Below, one piece after another: positions 24,723-32,793 of a stretch of DNA of 64,000 nucleotides (positions are counted from its first letter, which is position 1; every line of letters starts with the position of its first letter). The stretch is from CALHVX01 sp964640725. Its GTDB lineage: Bacteria > Pseudomonadota > Gammaproteobacteria > Pseudomonadales > Azotimanducaceae. A program made the position numbers and the translations under genes. The DNA lies in assembly GCA_964640725.1 (NCBI GenBank), contig CAZXIJ010000013.1, forward strand, positions 55,765-119,764. Reading direction: 5' to 3'. The notes under the pieces are model-generated. The model saw only the letters and a program-made list of their open reading frames with translations, searched no databases and was not told the origin of the DNA.

Positions 24723-25228
24723 GCGAGCGCTCTGCCCCGCAAAGAAATCGACGCTGGCTGGTGGCGCTGCTCCTCGCCCTGGCCTTGTCTTTCGGACTGA
24801 ACCTGCTGTTCGCCGGCTATCTGCTGGGACGCTCGGGCGCAACCACGAGCCCCGCCTCGCACCACCCCCGGGCCCGCGGCGGCCCGGCCCAGCTCGGGCA
24901 CTTCCTGGCCAGCCGCAGTGCCGAACGGCAAGCCAGCCTGAAACCCGCCCACCAGGCCTACCGCAGGGCTCTGCGCGAAGCCATGCGTGCCCTCGGCCAG
25001 GCCCGCCGCCAGCTCGGCGCGGCCCTGCAGTCCGAGCCCTGGGACGAGGCGCGGGTCAGCGCGGCCATGGAGGCTGTCGACCAGGCCATGCTGGAAAGCT
25101 CCAAACGCCATCACGAAGCCATGCTGCCCCTCCTGCAGGCACTGACCCCCGAAGAGCGCCGGCTGTTCGCGAGGCTTCGGCACCGGCCGCGCGGCGAACA
25201 TCAGGCACCCGCTACAATGGCGCGGTGA
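24719..25228 (+). CDS. CnrX/CpxP-like periplasmic heavy-metal sensor protein
   Basis: A 169-aa protein. An N-terminal membrane anchor (about residues 13-37) is followed by a histidine- and arginine-rich linker and an all-alpha domain of long amphipathic helices (LREAMRALGQARRQLGAALQ, AMLESSKRHHEAMLPLLQAL, TPEERRLF). This is the pattern of the metal-resistance/heavy-metal-sensor family that includes CnrX and Spy/CpxP-like proteins. With the sigma and anti-sigma genes it forms a three-gene sensing cassette. The inducing metal or stress is unknown. Confidence 0.75.
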   Translation: MSERSAPQRNRRWLVALLLALALSFGLNLLFAGYLLGRSGATTSPASHHPRARGGPAQLGHFLASRSAERQASLKPAHQAYRRALREAMRALGQARRQLGAALQSEPWDEARVSAAMEAVDQAMLESSKRHHEAMLPLLQALTPEERRLFARLRHRPRGEHQAPATMAR

Positions 25229-25842
25229 GCCTGACCGACACCATTCCTGCACCGGCGCCCAGCGTCAGCCACCGCCTCGAGCAGCTGCACGGCCTGCTGC
25301 GCGATAGCGGCGTCCCCTTCGAGACCGAACATGACCCGGAGTGGCCGTCATCCTGCGAGCGCAGCCAGCCGTTTCGGAACGCCGACGGCGACTGGCGAAC
25401 CGCCTGGGCACCGGTACCCCGGCTGGACAGCGACGGGCTGCCACCGGCGGACTTTGCGGGCCTCGCCGCGGCTCTGGAGGCGCCGATTCACCCTGATTTC
25501 TGCGCCTTCTTCAGCAGCTTCTGGTCCGCGGGCCTGGAGCTGCAGGCCCCGGACGGCCCGGTCAGCCTGCTGCAGCTATGGAACCCGCAGGACGTTGACC
25601 GGCTGATCGAGAACCTGATCGGGCATGTGCTGGTGCAGCGCCGTGCCCGGGCACCGCTGACCCTGTTCTTTGCCTGCACAGACCCGGACTCAGATTTGAT
25701 CCTGTCTCTGGACAACGGCTCTGGCGCGGTGCTGCTGGAGCGTCCCGGGCAGCAGCCATTGCGCACCGTCGCATCGAGCCTGAGCGATTTTCTCGGCCGC
25801 CTGCGCGCGCCGTCGCCGGGGGAAGTGACCGGAAACGACTGA
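25225..25842 (+). CDS. syd: SecY-interacting protein Syd
   Basis: A 205-aa protein whose core (LIENLIGHVLVQRRARAPLT, LFFACTDPDSD, SLSDFLGRLRAP) aligns with E. coli Syd (ENLIGH...Q.R...PPTLF). Syd binds SecY at the cytoplasmic face of the inner membrane and is proposed to check translocon integrity. The start is a GTG overlapping the sensor-gene stop by GTGA. The N-terminus is about 20 residues longer than in E. coli. Its place behind an ECF cassette may be accidental. Confidence 0.85.
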   Translation: MSLTDTIPAPAPSVSHRLEQLHGLLRDSGVPFETEHDPEWPSSCERSQPFRNADGDWRTAWAPVPRLDSDGLPPADFAGLAAALEAPIHPDFCAFFSSFWSAGLELQAPDGPVSLLQLWNPQDVDRLIENLIGHVLVQRRARAPLTLFFACTDPDSDLILSLDNGSGAVLLERPGQQPLRTVASSLSDFLGRLRAPSPGEVTGND

Positions 25843-25895
25843 AGCATGGGCAGAATTGCCCCCGGCTCTGGCCAGCGGCTCGCCCCTGCCGTTTA

Positions 25896-27218
25896 ATGCG
25901 CCCCTCCGCCCGGGGCTTGAACTCATTGGCCACCCATTCCCTTCGACTGGACCCCGTCCGCGCACTGAGCGGCACTGTCGCGTTGCCCGGCTCCAAGAGT
26001 GTGAGCAACCGCGCCCTGTTGCTGGCGGCTCTGGCCCGGGGCCAGACCAGTATCGACAACCTGCTGCGCAGCGACGACACCGCGCGCATGATCGCCGCGC
26101 TGTGCAGCATGGGCGTGAAGATCAACACCCGCGGCACCCGTGCCACGGTTCAGGGCGCCGCGGGGCCCCTGCCCGCAGCGGCCGCGCCCCTGCAGCTGGA
26201 TATGGGCCTGGCCGGCACCGCCCTGCGCCCGTTGACCGCCGCGCTGACCCTGGGCAGCGGGGTATTCGAGCTGGACGGCGTGCCGCGCATGCGGGAACGG
26301 CCCATCGGCGACCTGGTGGACGCGCTGCGGCCCCTGGGCGCCCGGATCGAATACCTCGGCGCGCAGGGCTACCCGCCGCTCCGCGTGACCGCGACCGGCC
26401 TTAACGGAGGCGAAACGCGCATCCGCGGCAATGTCTCGAGCCAGTTTCTGACCGCCTTGCTGCTGGCCGCGCCGCTCGCCCGGGCGCCGGTCACGGTGCG
26501 CATCGAAGGGGCACTGGTGTCTCGGCCGTACATCGATATCACCTTGCACGCGATGCAGCAGTTCGGAGTCGACGTCAGCAACGATGACTACGCCGCGTTT
26601 GCGGTGCCGAACACCGGCTACCAGTCTCCAGGGAAATTCTGGATCGAGGGCGATGCGTCGTCGGCGAGCTACTTTCTGGCTGCTGGCGCGATTGCCGGAG
26701 ACGGGGTAACGGTCACTGGCATTGGCACCGACAGCATTCAGGGCGACGTTGCCTTCGCCGATGCGCTGCAAGCCATGGGCGCACAGGTCGAACGCGCGGC
26801 GACCTCGATTCGCGTCAGCCCGCCCGCGAGCGGCGTCCTGCGCGCCGTCGATCTCGACCTGAACCACATTCCCGATGCCGCCATGACCCTGGCGATCGCC
26901 GCGCTGTTTGCCGAGGGCACCACGCGCATCCGCAACATCGGCAACTGGCGGGTGAAAGAAACAGACCGACTCAGCGCCATGGCAACGGAGCTGCGCAAGG
27001 TGGGCGCAGCGGTCGTCGAAGGCGCCGAGGAGATTGCGATCACGCCTCCAGCGCAGCTCGAACCGGCAACGATCGGCACCTATGGCGACCACCGTATGGC
27101 CATGTGCTTTTCCCTCGTCGCGCTGGGGCAGACCGCGGTCACCATCGAAGATCCCCGCTGCGTCGACAAAACTTTTCCGGACTACTTCGAAGTCTATCGG
27201 CGCATGGTCGTCGCCTGA
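25896..27218 (+). CDS. aroA: 3-phosphoshikimate 1-carboxyvinyltransferase (EPSP synthase)
   Basis: A 440-aa protein with the full set of EPSP synthase motifs: LPGSKSVSNRALLLAALA, GLAGTALRPLTAAL, GNVSSQFLTALLLAAP, SRPYIDITL, EGDASSASYFLAAGA, NHIPDAAMTLA, NWRVKETDRL and GTYGDHRMAMCFSL. It adds enolpyruvate from PEP to shikimate-3-phosphate. The sequence is of the E. coli-like class I type. In the PEP-site loop the usual G-N-A-G-T reads GLAGT. The ATG at 25896 has no clear Shine-Dalgarno; a TTG near 25926 is an alternative. Two other shikimate genes (aroB, aroK) lie 24 kb away in the pil region. Confidence 0.93.
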   Translation: MRPSARGLNSLATHSLRLDPVRALSGTVALPGSKSVSNRALLLAALARGQTSIDNLLRSDDTARMIAALCSMGVKINTRGTRATVQGAAGPLPAAAAPLQLDMGLAGTALRPLTAALTLGSGVFELDGVPRMRERPIGDLVDALRPLGARIEYLGAQGYPPLRVTATGLNGGETRIRGNVSSQFLTALLLAAPLARAPVTVRIEGALVSRPYIDITLHAMQQFGVDVSNDDYAAFAVPNTGYQSPGKFWIEGDASSASYFLAAGAIAGDGVTVTGIGTDSIQGDVAFADALQAMGAQVERAATSIRVSPPASGVLRAVDLDLNHIPDAAMTLAIAALFAEGTTRIRNIGNWRVKETDRLSAMATELRKVGAAVVEGAEEIAITPPAQLEPATIGTYGDHRMAMCFSLVALGQTAVTIEDPRCVDKTFPDYFEVYRRMVVA

Positions 27219-27362
27219 CCGCAGCGGCCCGGCGCTCCGCTGGCCGCCTTCAACCCTCGATTCCCGAATGCCGGTCTGTGTCCGGCGCATGACATCTTCC
27301 CGAGCGGACCGGCGCAATGATGGCGCCGTCCTGAGGAACAGGACGTCACACGAGGAATCCCC

Positions 27363-27821
27363 ATGAACACTTCCATCTTCTCTAAAGCCCTGGTTCTGAC
27401 CGTGGCCATGCTGGCCGCCGGCCAGGCAGCTGCCGCATCTGACTGGACCGCAACGGCCTACCACGCCTGCACCACGCAGCTGGGCACCACGAGCGCCACC
27501 AGCGCCGGCCTGAAGGCCGTCGGCGGAACGGCGGTCGTGTCCTGCCCCGTCACCAAGAAGGTCGGCACCAACAACCTGAACTTCTTTTACGCGCGCATGA
27601 AGCGGGCCAACGGTGGCGGCGCCAACCCGTTCTGCACGCTCACGTCATACAACAACTACCACACCGCATCCAGCTCCAAGTACGGCTACGCCAGCAGCGG
27701 CGCCGGCAACAAGAGCATCTGGATCGCCAAGCCGACCAGCTACTCGTCCGGCTACATGGGCCTGGTCTGCGTGCTCAACACCAACGACGTGCTGTATGGC
27801 TACCGCTACGGTCAGGACTAG
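27363..27821 (+). CDS. Secreted four-cysteine hypothetical protein
   Basis: A 152-aa protein with a clear signal peptide (MNTSIFSKALVLTVAMLAAG, cleavage near QAAAA-S). The mature domain of about 126 aa is rich in Ser, Thr, Tyr, Asn and Gly, with four cysteines (C36, C61, C91, C136) that could form two disulfides. I do not recognise the family; the composition suggests an extracellular beta-sheet protein. GAGGAATCCCC precedes the ATG. Three bases separate its stop from the next gene, so the two probably form an operon. Confidence 0.7.
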   Translation: MNTSIFSKALVLTVAMLAAGQAAAASDWTATAYHACTTQLGTTSATSAGLKAVGGTAVVSCPVTKKVGTNNLNFFYARMKRANGGGANPFCTLTSYNNYHTASSSKYGYASSGAGNKSIWIAKPTSYSSGYMGLVCVLNTNDVLYGYRYGQD

Positions 27822-27824
27822 CTC

Positions 27825-28508
27825 ATGAAACGCTTCTGCCAAGGTGTGCTGGCCGCCGTAATGGCCAGCCTCGGTATCTTCGCAGCCTGGTGGCAGCACG
27901 GGGGGGGCGGCCTGGCCGCCTCCCCGGTACCGGCACCGTCACAGCACCAGACCCGGGCTCAGGTGCCTGCTCCCGCCTTGGAAAACAAGGTTTCGAACAC
28001 AGAGCTGGCAGCGCTGCAGGCGCAGGTCACACAGCTCACCCAAGCGGTCACCGCAACGCAAGCTGAGCTGGCACGGCTGGCCAGCCAGGCACCGGCCACC
28101 CCGGACCCCGCAAGCGATGATGCGGCCGCAGATCTGAACAGCAGCAACCAGATCGCGAGCACCGGCGCGCCGACCGACGAGAACGAATCGACAGCCGCTG
28201 CCGTTGGCGAGCGCTTTGCGGATATGGCCAGCGAACACGGTCGCCAACAAGTGGACAGCGGTTGGGGCCAGCAAATCGAGCAAGGCATTGCCACGCGGCT
28301 GGGCCAGATCGCAGCGCCCGAACAGGGGGCCCGCGTGATCGACACGGACTGCCGGGAGTCTCTGTGCCGGCTGCGTCTGAGCAGTGACAGCATCGAGACC
28401 CAAAGCCTGTTACCCGCGCTGCTCGCCAGCGCAGATCTGCAGGGCCTGGAGCTGCGACACAGCAACACGGGCGATGAGTTGATTACCGAGGCGCTGCTAC
28501 AGCGCTAG
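27825..28508 (+). CDS. Exported coiled-coil hypothetical protein with a CxxxxC pair
   Basis: A 227-aa protein. An N-terminal hydrophobic anchor (about residues 7-22) is followed by a Pro/Gln-rich spacer, a short coiled coil (about 57-87, LAALQAQVTQLTQAVTATQA), an acidic linker and a C-terminal alpha/beta domain with VIDTDCRESLCRLRL (C176, C181), which could form a disulfide. I know no function. An eight-G tract (27900-27907) encodes the Gly run just after the anchor and is a possible slippage site. Its end overlaps by 4 bp the end of the convergent ogt gene. Confidence 0.68.
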   Translation: MKRFCQGVLAAVMASLGIFAAWWQHGGGGLAASPVPAPSQHQTRAQVPAPALENKVSNTELAALQAQVTQLTQAVTATQAELARLASQAPATPDPASDDAAADLNSSNQIASTGAPTDENESTAAAVGERFADMASEHGRQQVDSGWGQQIEQGIATRLGQIAAPEQGARVIDTDCRESLCRLRLSSDSIETQSLLPALLASADLQGLELRHSNTGDELITEALLQR

Positions 28509-28999
28509 ATCAACGCTGCCTGGCGCTGCTCGAGCGCCAGCAGAATCTGCTTGTTCTCGAGCCCGCCGCCAAAGCCCGTCAGGGAGCCGTTGCTGCCGAT
28601 TACCCGGTGACAGGGCACCACGATCGGCAGCGGGTTGCGGCCATTCGCCGAGCCCACAGCGCGCACCGCCTTGGGGTTGCCGATCGCTTCTGCGAGTTCG
28701 CGGTAGCTCCAGGTCTCGCCGTAAGGAATGGTCGACAATGCTTGCCACACCTGAAGCTGAAACTCAGTGCCCCGCGGGCTGAGTGCCAGATCAAAGTCCT
28801 GACGGTCGCCCGCAAAGTACGCGCCGAGCTGTGCGCGCGCCGTTTCGAAGGCCGTGGGCACATGCTGCCAGGCCGGGTCCGGCCCCATCGACTTTGGACC
28901 GGTGGTGAAGCCGATCAGCGACAGGGCGCTGTCGTCTCCCGCGAGCAGCAGCGGGCCGACAGGGCTGTCCATCATCAGATAGTGCGTTGCGGGACTCAT
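28505..28999 (-). CDS. ogt: Methylated-DNA--[protein]-cysteine S-methyltransferase
   Basis: A 164-aa DNA repair protein. The active-site PCHRVIG follows NGRNPLPIVV, and the DNA-binding helix is YRELAEAIGNPKAVRAVGSA. It removes methyl groups from O6-methylguanine to its own cysteine in a suicide reaction. There is no Ada-type N-terminal regulatory domain, so it is the Ogt form. It lies 16 bp after an AlkA-type glycosylase gene on the same strand; the two form an alkylation-repair unit. Confidence 0.92.
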   Translation of the reverse strand: MSPATHYLMMDSPVGPLLLAGDDSALSLIGFTTGPKSMGPDPAWQHVPTAFETARAQLGAYFAGDRQDFDLALSPRGTEFQLQVWQALSTIPYGETWSYRELAEAIGNPKAVRAVGSANGRNPLPIVVPCHRVIGSNGSLTGFGGGLENKQILLALEQRQAALI

Positions 29000-29015
29000 A
29001 AGCCGTTCTCCATGG

Positions 29016-29894
29016 TTACGGTGTGCGCCCTTGCCAGTCCGGATCAAAGGATACGGAGTTCGCCCAGAGCGCCATCAGCGCATAGGCCCGGAACGGGCGC
29101 CAGCGTTCCGCCTCGCGCCGTGCCTTCGCAGCGGTCAGCCCCAGCTGCTTCAGAAGCACCCAGTCGGCGTCGGCATAGGCGTCCGGATCCCGGGCCACGC
29201 GCATGGTGATGTAGCCGGCGGTCCAGGGGCCAATGCCGGGCAGGGCCACCAGCGCCGCGGTCATGGCTTCGGCATGGCTCGCCGCGCCTTCGCCACCGGG
29301 TTCCAGCTGCAGGGTGCCGTCGCCCACCGCCCGGGCCAGGGCCCGCACCGCGCCGCCGCGGCGGCCCGGCATGCCGATGGCAGAGACATCGGCGTCTTCG
29401 AGCGCCTGTGCGCTCGGAAAGTAGCCGGCGCCAAAGCGCTCACACAGCGCGATCGCCAGGTTGCGGGCCCGGGCCACGCTCACCTGTTGGCCCAGGATCG
29501 CCCGCACCGCAATCTCGAAGCCGTCCCAGGCGCCGGGCACCCGCAGCCCGGGGGACCGGGCCAGCTGCGGAGCCAGCCGGGGGTCTGCCGCCAGCGCCGC
29601 ATCGATCGTCGGCGCGTCGGCCGCGACATCAAACACGCGCGCGACCCTCGGCAGCACCTGCGCCATGGTCTGCGGCGCGTTCCCGGGCAGCGACACCCGC
29701 AGACGGCCGTCGTCCCAGCGTACGGTCACCACCGCATCGCTGCCTGCCTGCAGCGTGCGGCGAAAACACAGGCCATCCACGACCTCGAGGCCCGGCAGCG
29801 AGCGCTGGGCCAGAAAGTCGAAGACCCAGGGCGCACAGTAGGGCGCGGCGACCGGCAGCGATGCCGTTGATGCGTCAACATTGCTCACCGGCAC
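29016..29894 (-). CDS. alkA: DNA-3-methyladenine glycosylase II (AlkA)
   Basis: A 292-aa protein. The N-terminal AlkA-N-like domain (PYCAPWVFDFLAQRSLPGLE) leads to the helix-hairpin-helix glycosylase fold: AVRAILGQQVSVARARNLA, ALPGIGPWTAGYITMR and the catalytic-aspartate region YADADWVLLKQLG. It excises alkylated purines from DNA. The frame is open far upstream, but similarity begins near the chosen GTG (29894); a GTG at 29888 is equally possible and neither has a clear ribosome site. It is cotranscribed with ogt and divergent from the PMI-like gene. Confidence 0.87.
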   Translation of the reverse strand: MPVSNVDASTASLPVAAPYCAPWVFDFLAQRSLPGLEVVDGLCFRRTLQAGSDAVVTVRWDDGRLRVSLPGNAPQTMAQVLPRVARVFDVAADAPTIDAALAADPRLAPQLARSPGLRVPGAWDGFEIAVRAILGQQVSVARARNLAIALCERFGAGYFPSAQALEDADVSAIGMPGRRGGAVRALARAVGDGTLQLEPGGEGAASHAEAMTAALVALPGIGPWTAGYITMRVARDPDAYADADWVLLKQLGLTAAKARREAERWRPFRAYALMALWANSVSFDPDWQGRTP

Positions 29895-30004
29895 AATGTA
29901 CCGAAACCGGACCGGCAACACTGGCCGTTTCCCGACCCCATATCGAAGGGCGGCCAGCGGAGCGCAGCCGCTATACTGCGCGCCCGGCACGGAAACCGAG
30001 CAGC

Positions 30005-31246
30005 ATGCAGGCAGACATCGACGCCGCGCTCCAGCGAGCGCACCGCGCGCGCGACACGCAAAGCGTGACCGGCCAGCTGCGCTGGCACTCCCCAACGGCG
30101 GGCGCGATGCAGTCCGCTGACGTGCGCTACCAGATCAGCGCCGATCGGCAGGTGGCTCAGCTGCGAGGCCTGTCTGTCGATCTGCAGGCCCCCCAGCGTC
30201 TGGCGAGCGTCGCCATTGCCAAGCCCTGGGGGCAGGAGATCTGGTTCACCGGTATGGAAGCCCGGGGCGAGTCTGCGATTGCTGCCGGCGAAGGCCGTTT
30301 GGCGCTGCCCGCCTACCTCGCCCTGGCACCGCAGTGGCTGACCGGCAACCAGCCGCTCGTGCTGCTGAAGATTCTCGATCCAAAGCCCGAACCGGTGCTC
30401 GGCGATCTGTACTTCGAGGTGCACCGGGAGAAGCGCGAAAGCTACGTGGTGACTGCGGTCGACCGCAGGGCCTGGCCCGATGGCATCGGCGCCATTCGCT
30501 TCGGCGTCAGCCAGGCGGAGCGCGAGGCGGCAGCATCGGACGACGCGTTCCGCGCCGCCTATCTCGCCGCGATTCAAAGCTACGAACGGGTTCGCCGAAG
30601 CCTGGACGACCTCGCCTGGCACCCGGCAGCGAACGTCGCCGACGCTGAGCTGGAAGCCGCGCGGGATGCCCGGGCTGCCGGCGATCCGGCGCCCCTGGCC
30701 GAGCTCGAGAGCGCCCGCCGAGCGGCGATGAATCGCTACACCCAGCTCCAGCCGTTGCAGGTCGGCGACATCGTGCAGGTGCCGCCCTGGCAGCCTCATG
30801 CCCTGCAGCACGGTGTGCGGGTCGTCGAGTTCCAGACGCCAACCTACGAGCGCTACATTATTTCCTTTGCGCAGCAGGTCCTGACCCAGGATCACTGGGA
30901 CAGCGAGACTGCCCTGGCCCGCATGTCCCTGGCGCCCCAGCCGCTCACTGCCCCGCCCACCGAAGCGTTGCCGCCGGGCCAGACCCGGGTCGCGCGCTAC
31001 GACGACTTCGGCGCGCTGCGCGTGCAGCTAAAGGACGCTGACGGCTATCAAGTCCCGCAGGCGCTGCCCTACCTGGTCGGCATCTGTATCGCCGGCACGC
31101 TGCGCTGCGGCACGTTAACCCTGGCGGCGGGAGAAGCGTTCTTTCTGCCCCGGCTGGCGATTGCCGCCGGTGCCCGGCTCCAGGCAGACCGCACGGCAGG
31201 CGCGCAGGACGACCCGATGGTGCTCATCGCGGCGCCCGGCCTGTGA
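30005..31246 (+). CDS. Type I phosphomannose-isomerase-like cupin protein
   Basis: A 413-aa protein. KPWGQEIWFTGMEARG near residue 73, then LVLLKILDPKPEPVLGDLYF, EVHREKRESYVV and AWPDGIGAIRFG resemble type I mannose-6-phosphate isomerases (cupin fold, metal ligands from H and E in EVH). A second cupin-like part contains QVGDIVQVPPWQPHALQHGV and a C-terminal barrel. Interconversion of mannose-6-P and fructose-6-P is possible, but the family also includes uncharacterised members with this long N-terminus. It overlaps the downstream metallophosphoesterase by GTGA. Confidence 0.65.
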   Translation: MQADIDAALQRAHRARDTQSVTGQLRWHSPTAGAMQSADVRYQISADRQVAQLRGLSVDLQAPQRLASVAIAKPWGQEIWFTGMEARGESAIAAGEGRLALPAYLALAPQWLTGNQPLVLLKILDPKPEPVLGDLYFEVHREKRESYVVTAVDRRAWPDGIGAIRFGVSQAEREAAASDDAFRAAYLAAIQSYERVRRSLDDLAWHPAANVADAELEAARDARAAGDPAPLAELESARRAAMNRYTQLQPLQVGDIVQVPPWQPHALQHGVRVVEFQTPTYERYIISFAQQVLTQDHWDSETALARMSLAPQPLTAPPTEALPPGQTRVARYDDFGALRVQLKDADGYQVPQALPYLVGICIAGTLRCGTLTLAAGEAFFLPRLAIAAGARLQADRTAGAQDDPMVLIAAPGL

Positions 31247-32379
31247 GCGTCAGGGACCAAGCGCGCACCTCGACGCAACGCCCCGGCCGCTGGCGACGGT
31301 TGCTGGCCCCGGCGGCCGTGATCGTGCCGATCTATTTCCTGTTCCTGGCCTATCCGCCGTTGCGGCTGCTGAGCCTGCTTGCACCGGCCTGGCAACCGGA
31401 TACGGCGATTCTGCTCGCGGTGTTCACCGGCCCGGCCCTCGGGCGCCTGAGTTACGAGTGGCGGCCGGGCACCCTCACTCGCCGCATTGCGGCGCTCACC
31501 ATGACCTGGTGCGGGCTCTGCTTTGTCGCGCTGTGTCTGTTGCTGCCCTTCGAGGTGCTGCGACCGATCTTTGCCTGGCCCGCCCAGGCCAGCGGCCTGG
31601 TGCTGCTGGGCGCGCTGGCAGCCCTCGGTTTCCTGGGCATCGCCAACGCCCAGCTCTTGCCGGTACACGAGCTGCGCCTGCGGCTCCCCGACTGTCCCGG
31701 GCTGCAGCAGCGGACGAAGCCCCTGCAGATCGTCCAGATCAGTGACGTGCACATCGGTTCCCGGGAGCCAGGCTTTCTGCGCCGGGTCGTGCGGCGCGTC
31801 GCCGAGCTGCCCGCCGACTACGTGCTGATCACCGGAGACCTGATCGATTTTCGCGACATCTCTCTGGCAGAGCTGCGACCGCTTGGCGACCTGCGAGTGC
31901 CGGTGCTGTTCTGCATCGGCAATCACGAGCGCTATGTCGATCTGGAGGCGATCTGCGACCGGCTGCGGCGCGTCGGCGTGACCGTGTTGCGCAACGAAGC
32001 GGTGACGCTCGACGGGGTGCAGTTCATCGGTGTGGATGACGCCGATCGTCGCGATCAGGTCGCCCGCGTCCTGCCGCAGATCGCGCCGGAACCAGACGCG
32101 CTGCGGGTATTGCTCTATCACCGGCCTGACGGCGCGGAGGATGCCGCGGCCTGGGGCACTCATCTGATGCTTTGCGGCCACACCCACAACGGCCAGATCA
32201 AACCCTTCAACTGGCTCGTCCGCCGGCAATTCGAGCGCATCCAGGGCCTGTATGAGGTGGGCAGCCTGCTCCTGTACGTCAGTCCCGGGACCGGAACCTG
32301 GGGCCCGGTCATGCGCCTGGGCACCCGGGGCGAGATCACCTGGCTGAAGCTGGAAAGTGTCGAGCAATCGCATCAATAG
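31243..32379 (+). CDS. Membrane-anchored calcineurin-like metallophosphoesterase
   Basis: A 378-aa protein. Three to four hydrophobic helices occupy residues about 20-140. A C-terminal metallophosphoesterase follows with the full motif set: ISDVHIG, ITGDLIDFRD, IGNHERYVD, LLYHRPDG and CGHTHNGQ. It resembles the YaeI/YkuE-like membrane phosphodiesterases, some of which act on lipid-linked substrates. The start is a GTG in a GTGA overlap with the PMI-like gene. The inverted repeat of the next promoter begins within its last codons. Confidence 0.84.
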   Translation: MSVRDQARTSTQRPGRWRRLLAPAAVIVPIYFLFLAYPPLRLLSLLAPAWQPDTAILLAVFTGPALGRLSYEWRPGTLTRRIAALTMTWCGLCFVALCLLLPFEVLRPIFAWPAQASGLVLLGALAALGFLGIANAQLLPVHELRLRLPDCPGLQQRTKPLQIVQISDVHIGSREPGFLRRVVRRVAELPADYVLITGDLIDFRDISLAELRPLGDLRVPVLFCIGNHERYVDLEAICDRLRRVGVTVLRNEAVTLDGVQFIGVDDADRRDQVARVLPQIAPEPDALRVLLYHRPDGAEDAAAWGTHLMLCGHTHNGQIKPFNWLVRRQFERIQGLYEVGSLLLYVSPGTGTWGPVMRLGTRGEITWLKLESVEQSHQ

Positions 32380-32424
32380 TTTTATTTTGATGCATTTGCA
32401 ACATTAGAAAACTCTCGCTATCAT
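32370..32424 (+). promoter_or_regulatory. Toxin-antitoxin promoter with inverted-repeat operator
   Basis: TTGCAA (32396-32401) and TATCAT (32419-32424) are separated by exactly 17 bp, a strong sigma-70 match in an AT-rich island. Just upstream, GCATCAA (32370-32376) and TTGATGC (32387-32393) form a perfect 7-bp inverted repeat with a 10-bp spacer next to the -35 box. This is a likely site for autorepression by the antitoxin. The -10 ends 6 bp before the antitoxin ATG (32431), so the transcript should be leaderless or nearly so. Confidence 0.65.
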
Positions 32425-32430
32425 GACGCC

Positions 32431-32790
32431 ATGACGGCTCAAACTGCGACCACACCCGATGCGCGCCAGGTTCTCGGCAAAGCCGCTGCCCGCGCTGCAG
32501 ATGCGCTGGGCCTGACCCAGACCCAGCTGGCGTCGGTTATTGGCCGGGACCGCAGCAGCCTGTTCCGGGCCGGCATCGACCCGGGCTCCAAGCCTGGCGA
32601 ACTGGCCCTGTTGCTGGTTCGCATCTACCGCTCCCTGGCTGTGCTGCTGGACGGCAATGACGATCAGATCAAGCAGTGGATGCAAACGGAGAACAGCCAC
32701 ACCGGCGGCACGCCGGTCGAGCAGCTGCACAGCGTGGCAGGACTGGTCACCGTGGTCGGCTATCTGGACGCCATTCGCGGGCGGCTGTAG
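32431..32790 (+). CDS. Xre/MbcA/ParS-type antitoxin
   Basis: A 119-aa protein. An N-terminal helical DNA-binding part (RAADALGLTQTQLASVIGRD, RSSLFRAG) is followed by the MbcA/ParS/Xre antitoxin C-terminal domain (ALLLVRIYRSLAVLLDGNDD, GGTPVEQLHSVAGLVTVVGY). It is paired with a RES-domain toxin 3 bp downstream. Members neutralise the toxin by covering its active site and repress their own operon. The pattern is complete, so the module looks functional. Confidence 0.9.
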   Translation: MTAQTATTPDARQVLGKAAARAADALGLTQTQLASVIGRDRSSLFRAGIDPGSKPGELALLLVRIYRSLAVLLDGNDDQIKQWMQTENSHTGGTPVEQLHSVAGLVTVVGYLDAIRGRL

Positions 32791-32793
32791 CCG

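Noticed and set aside
25923..27464. A 513-codon frame antisense to aroA
   Set aside because: aroA is unambiguous; the antisense frame is a GC-skew shadow.
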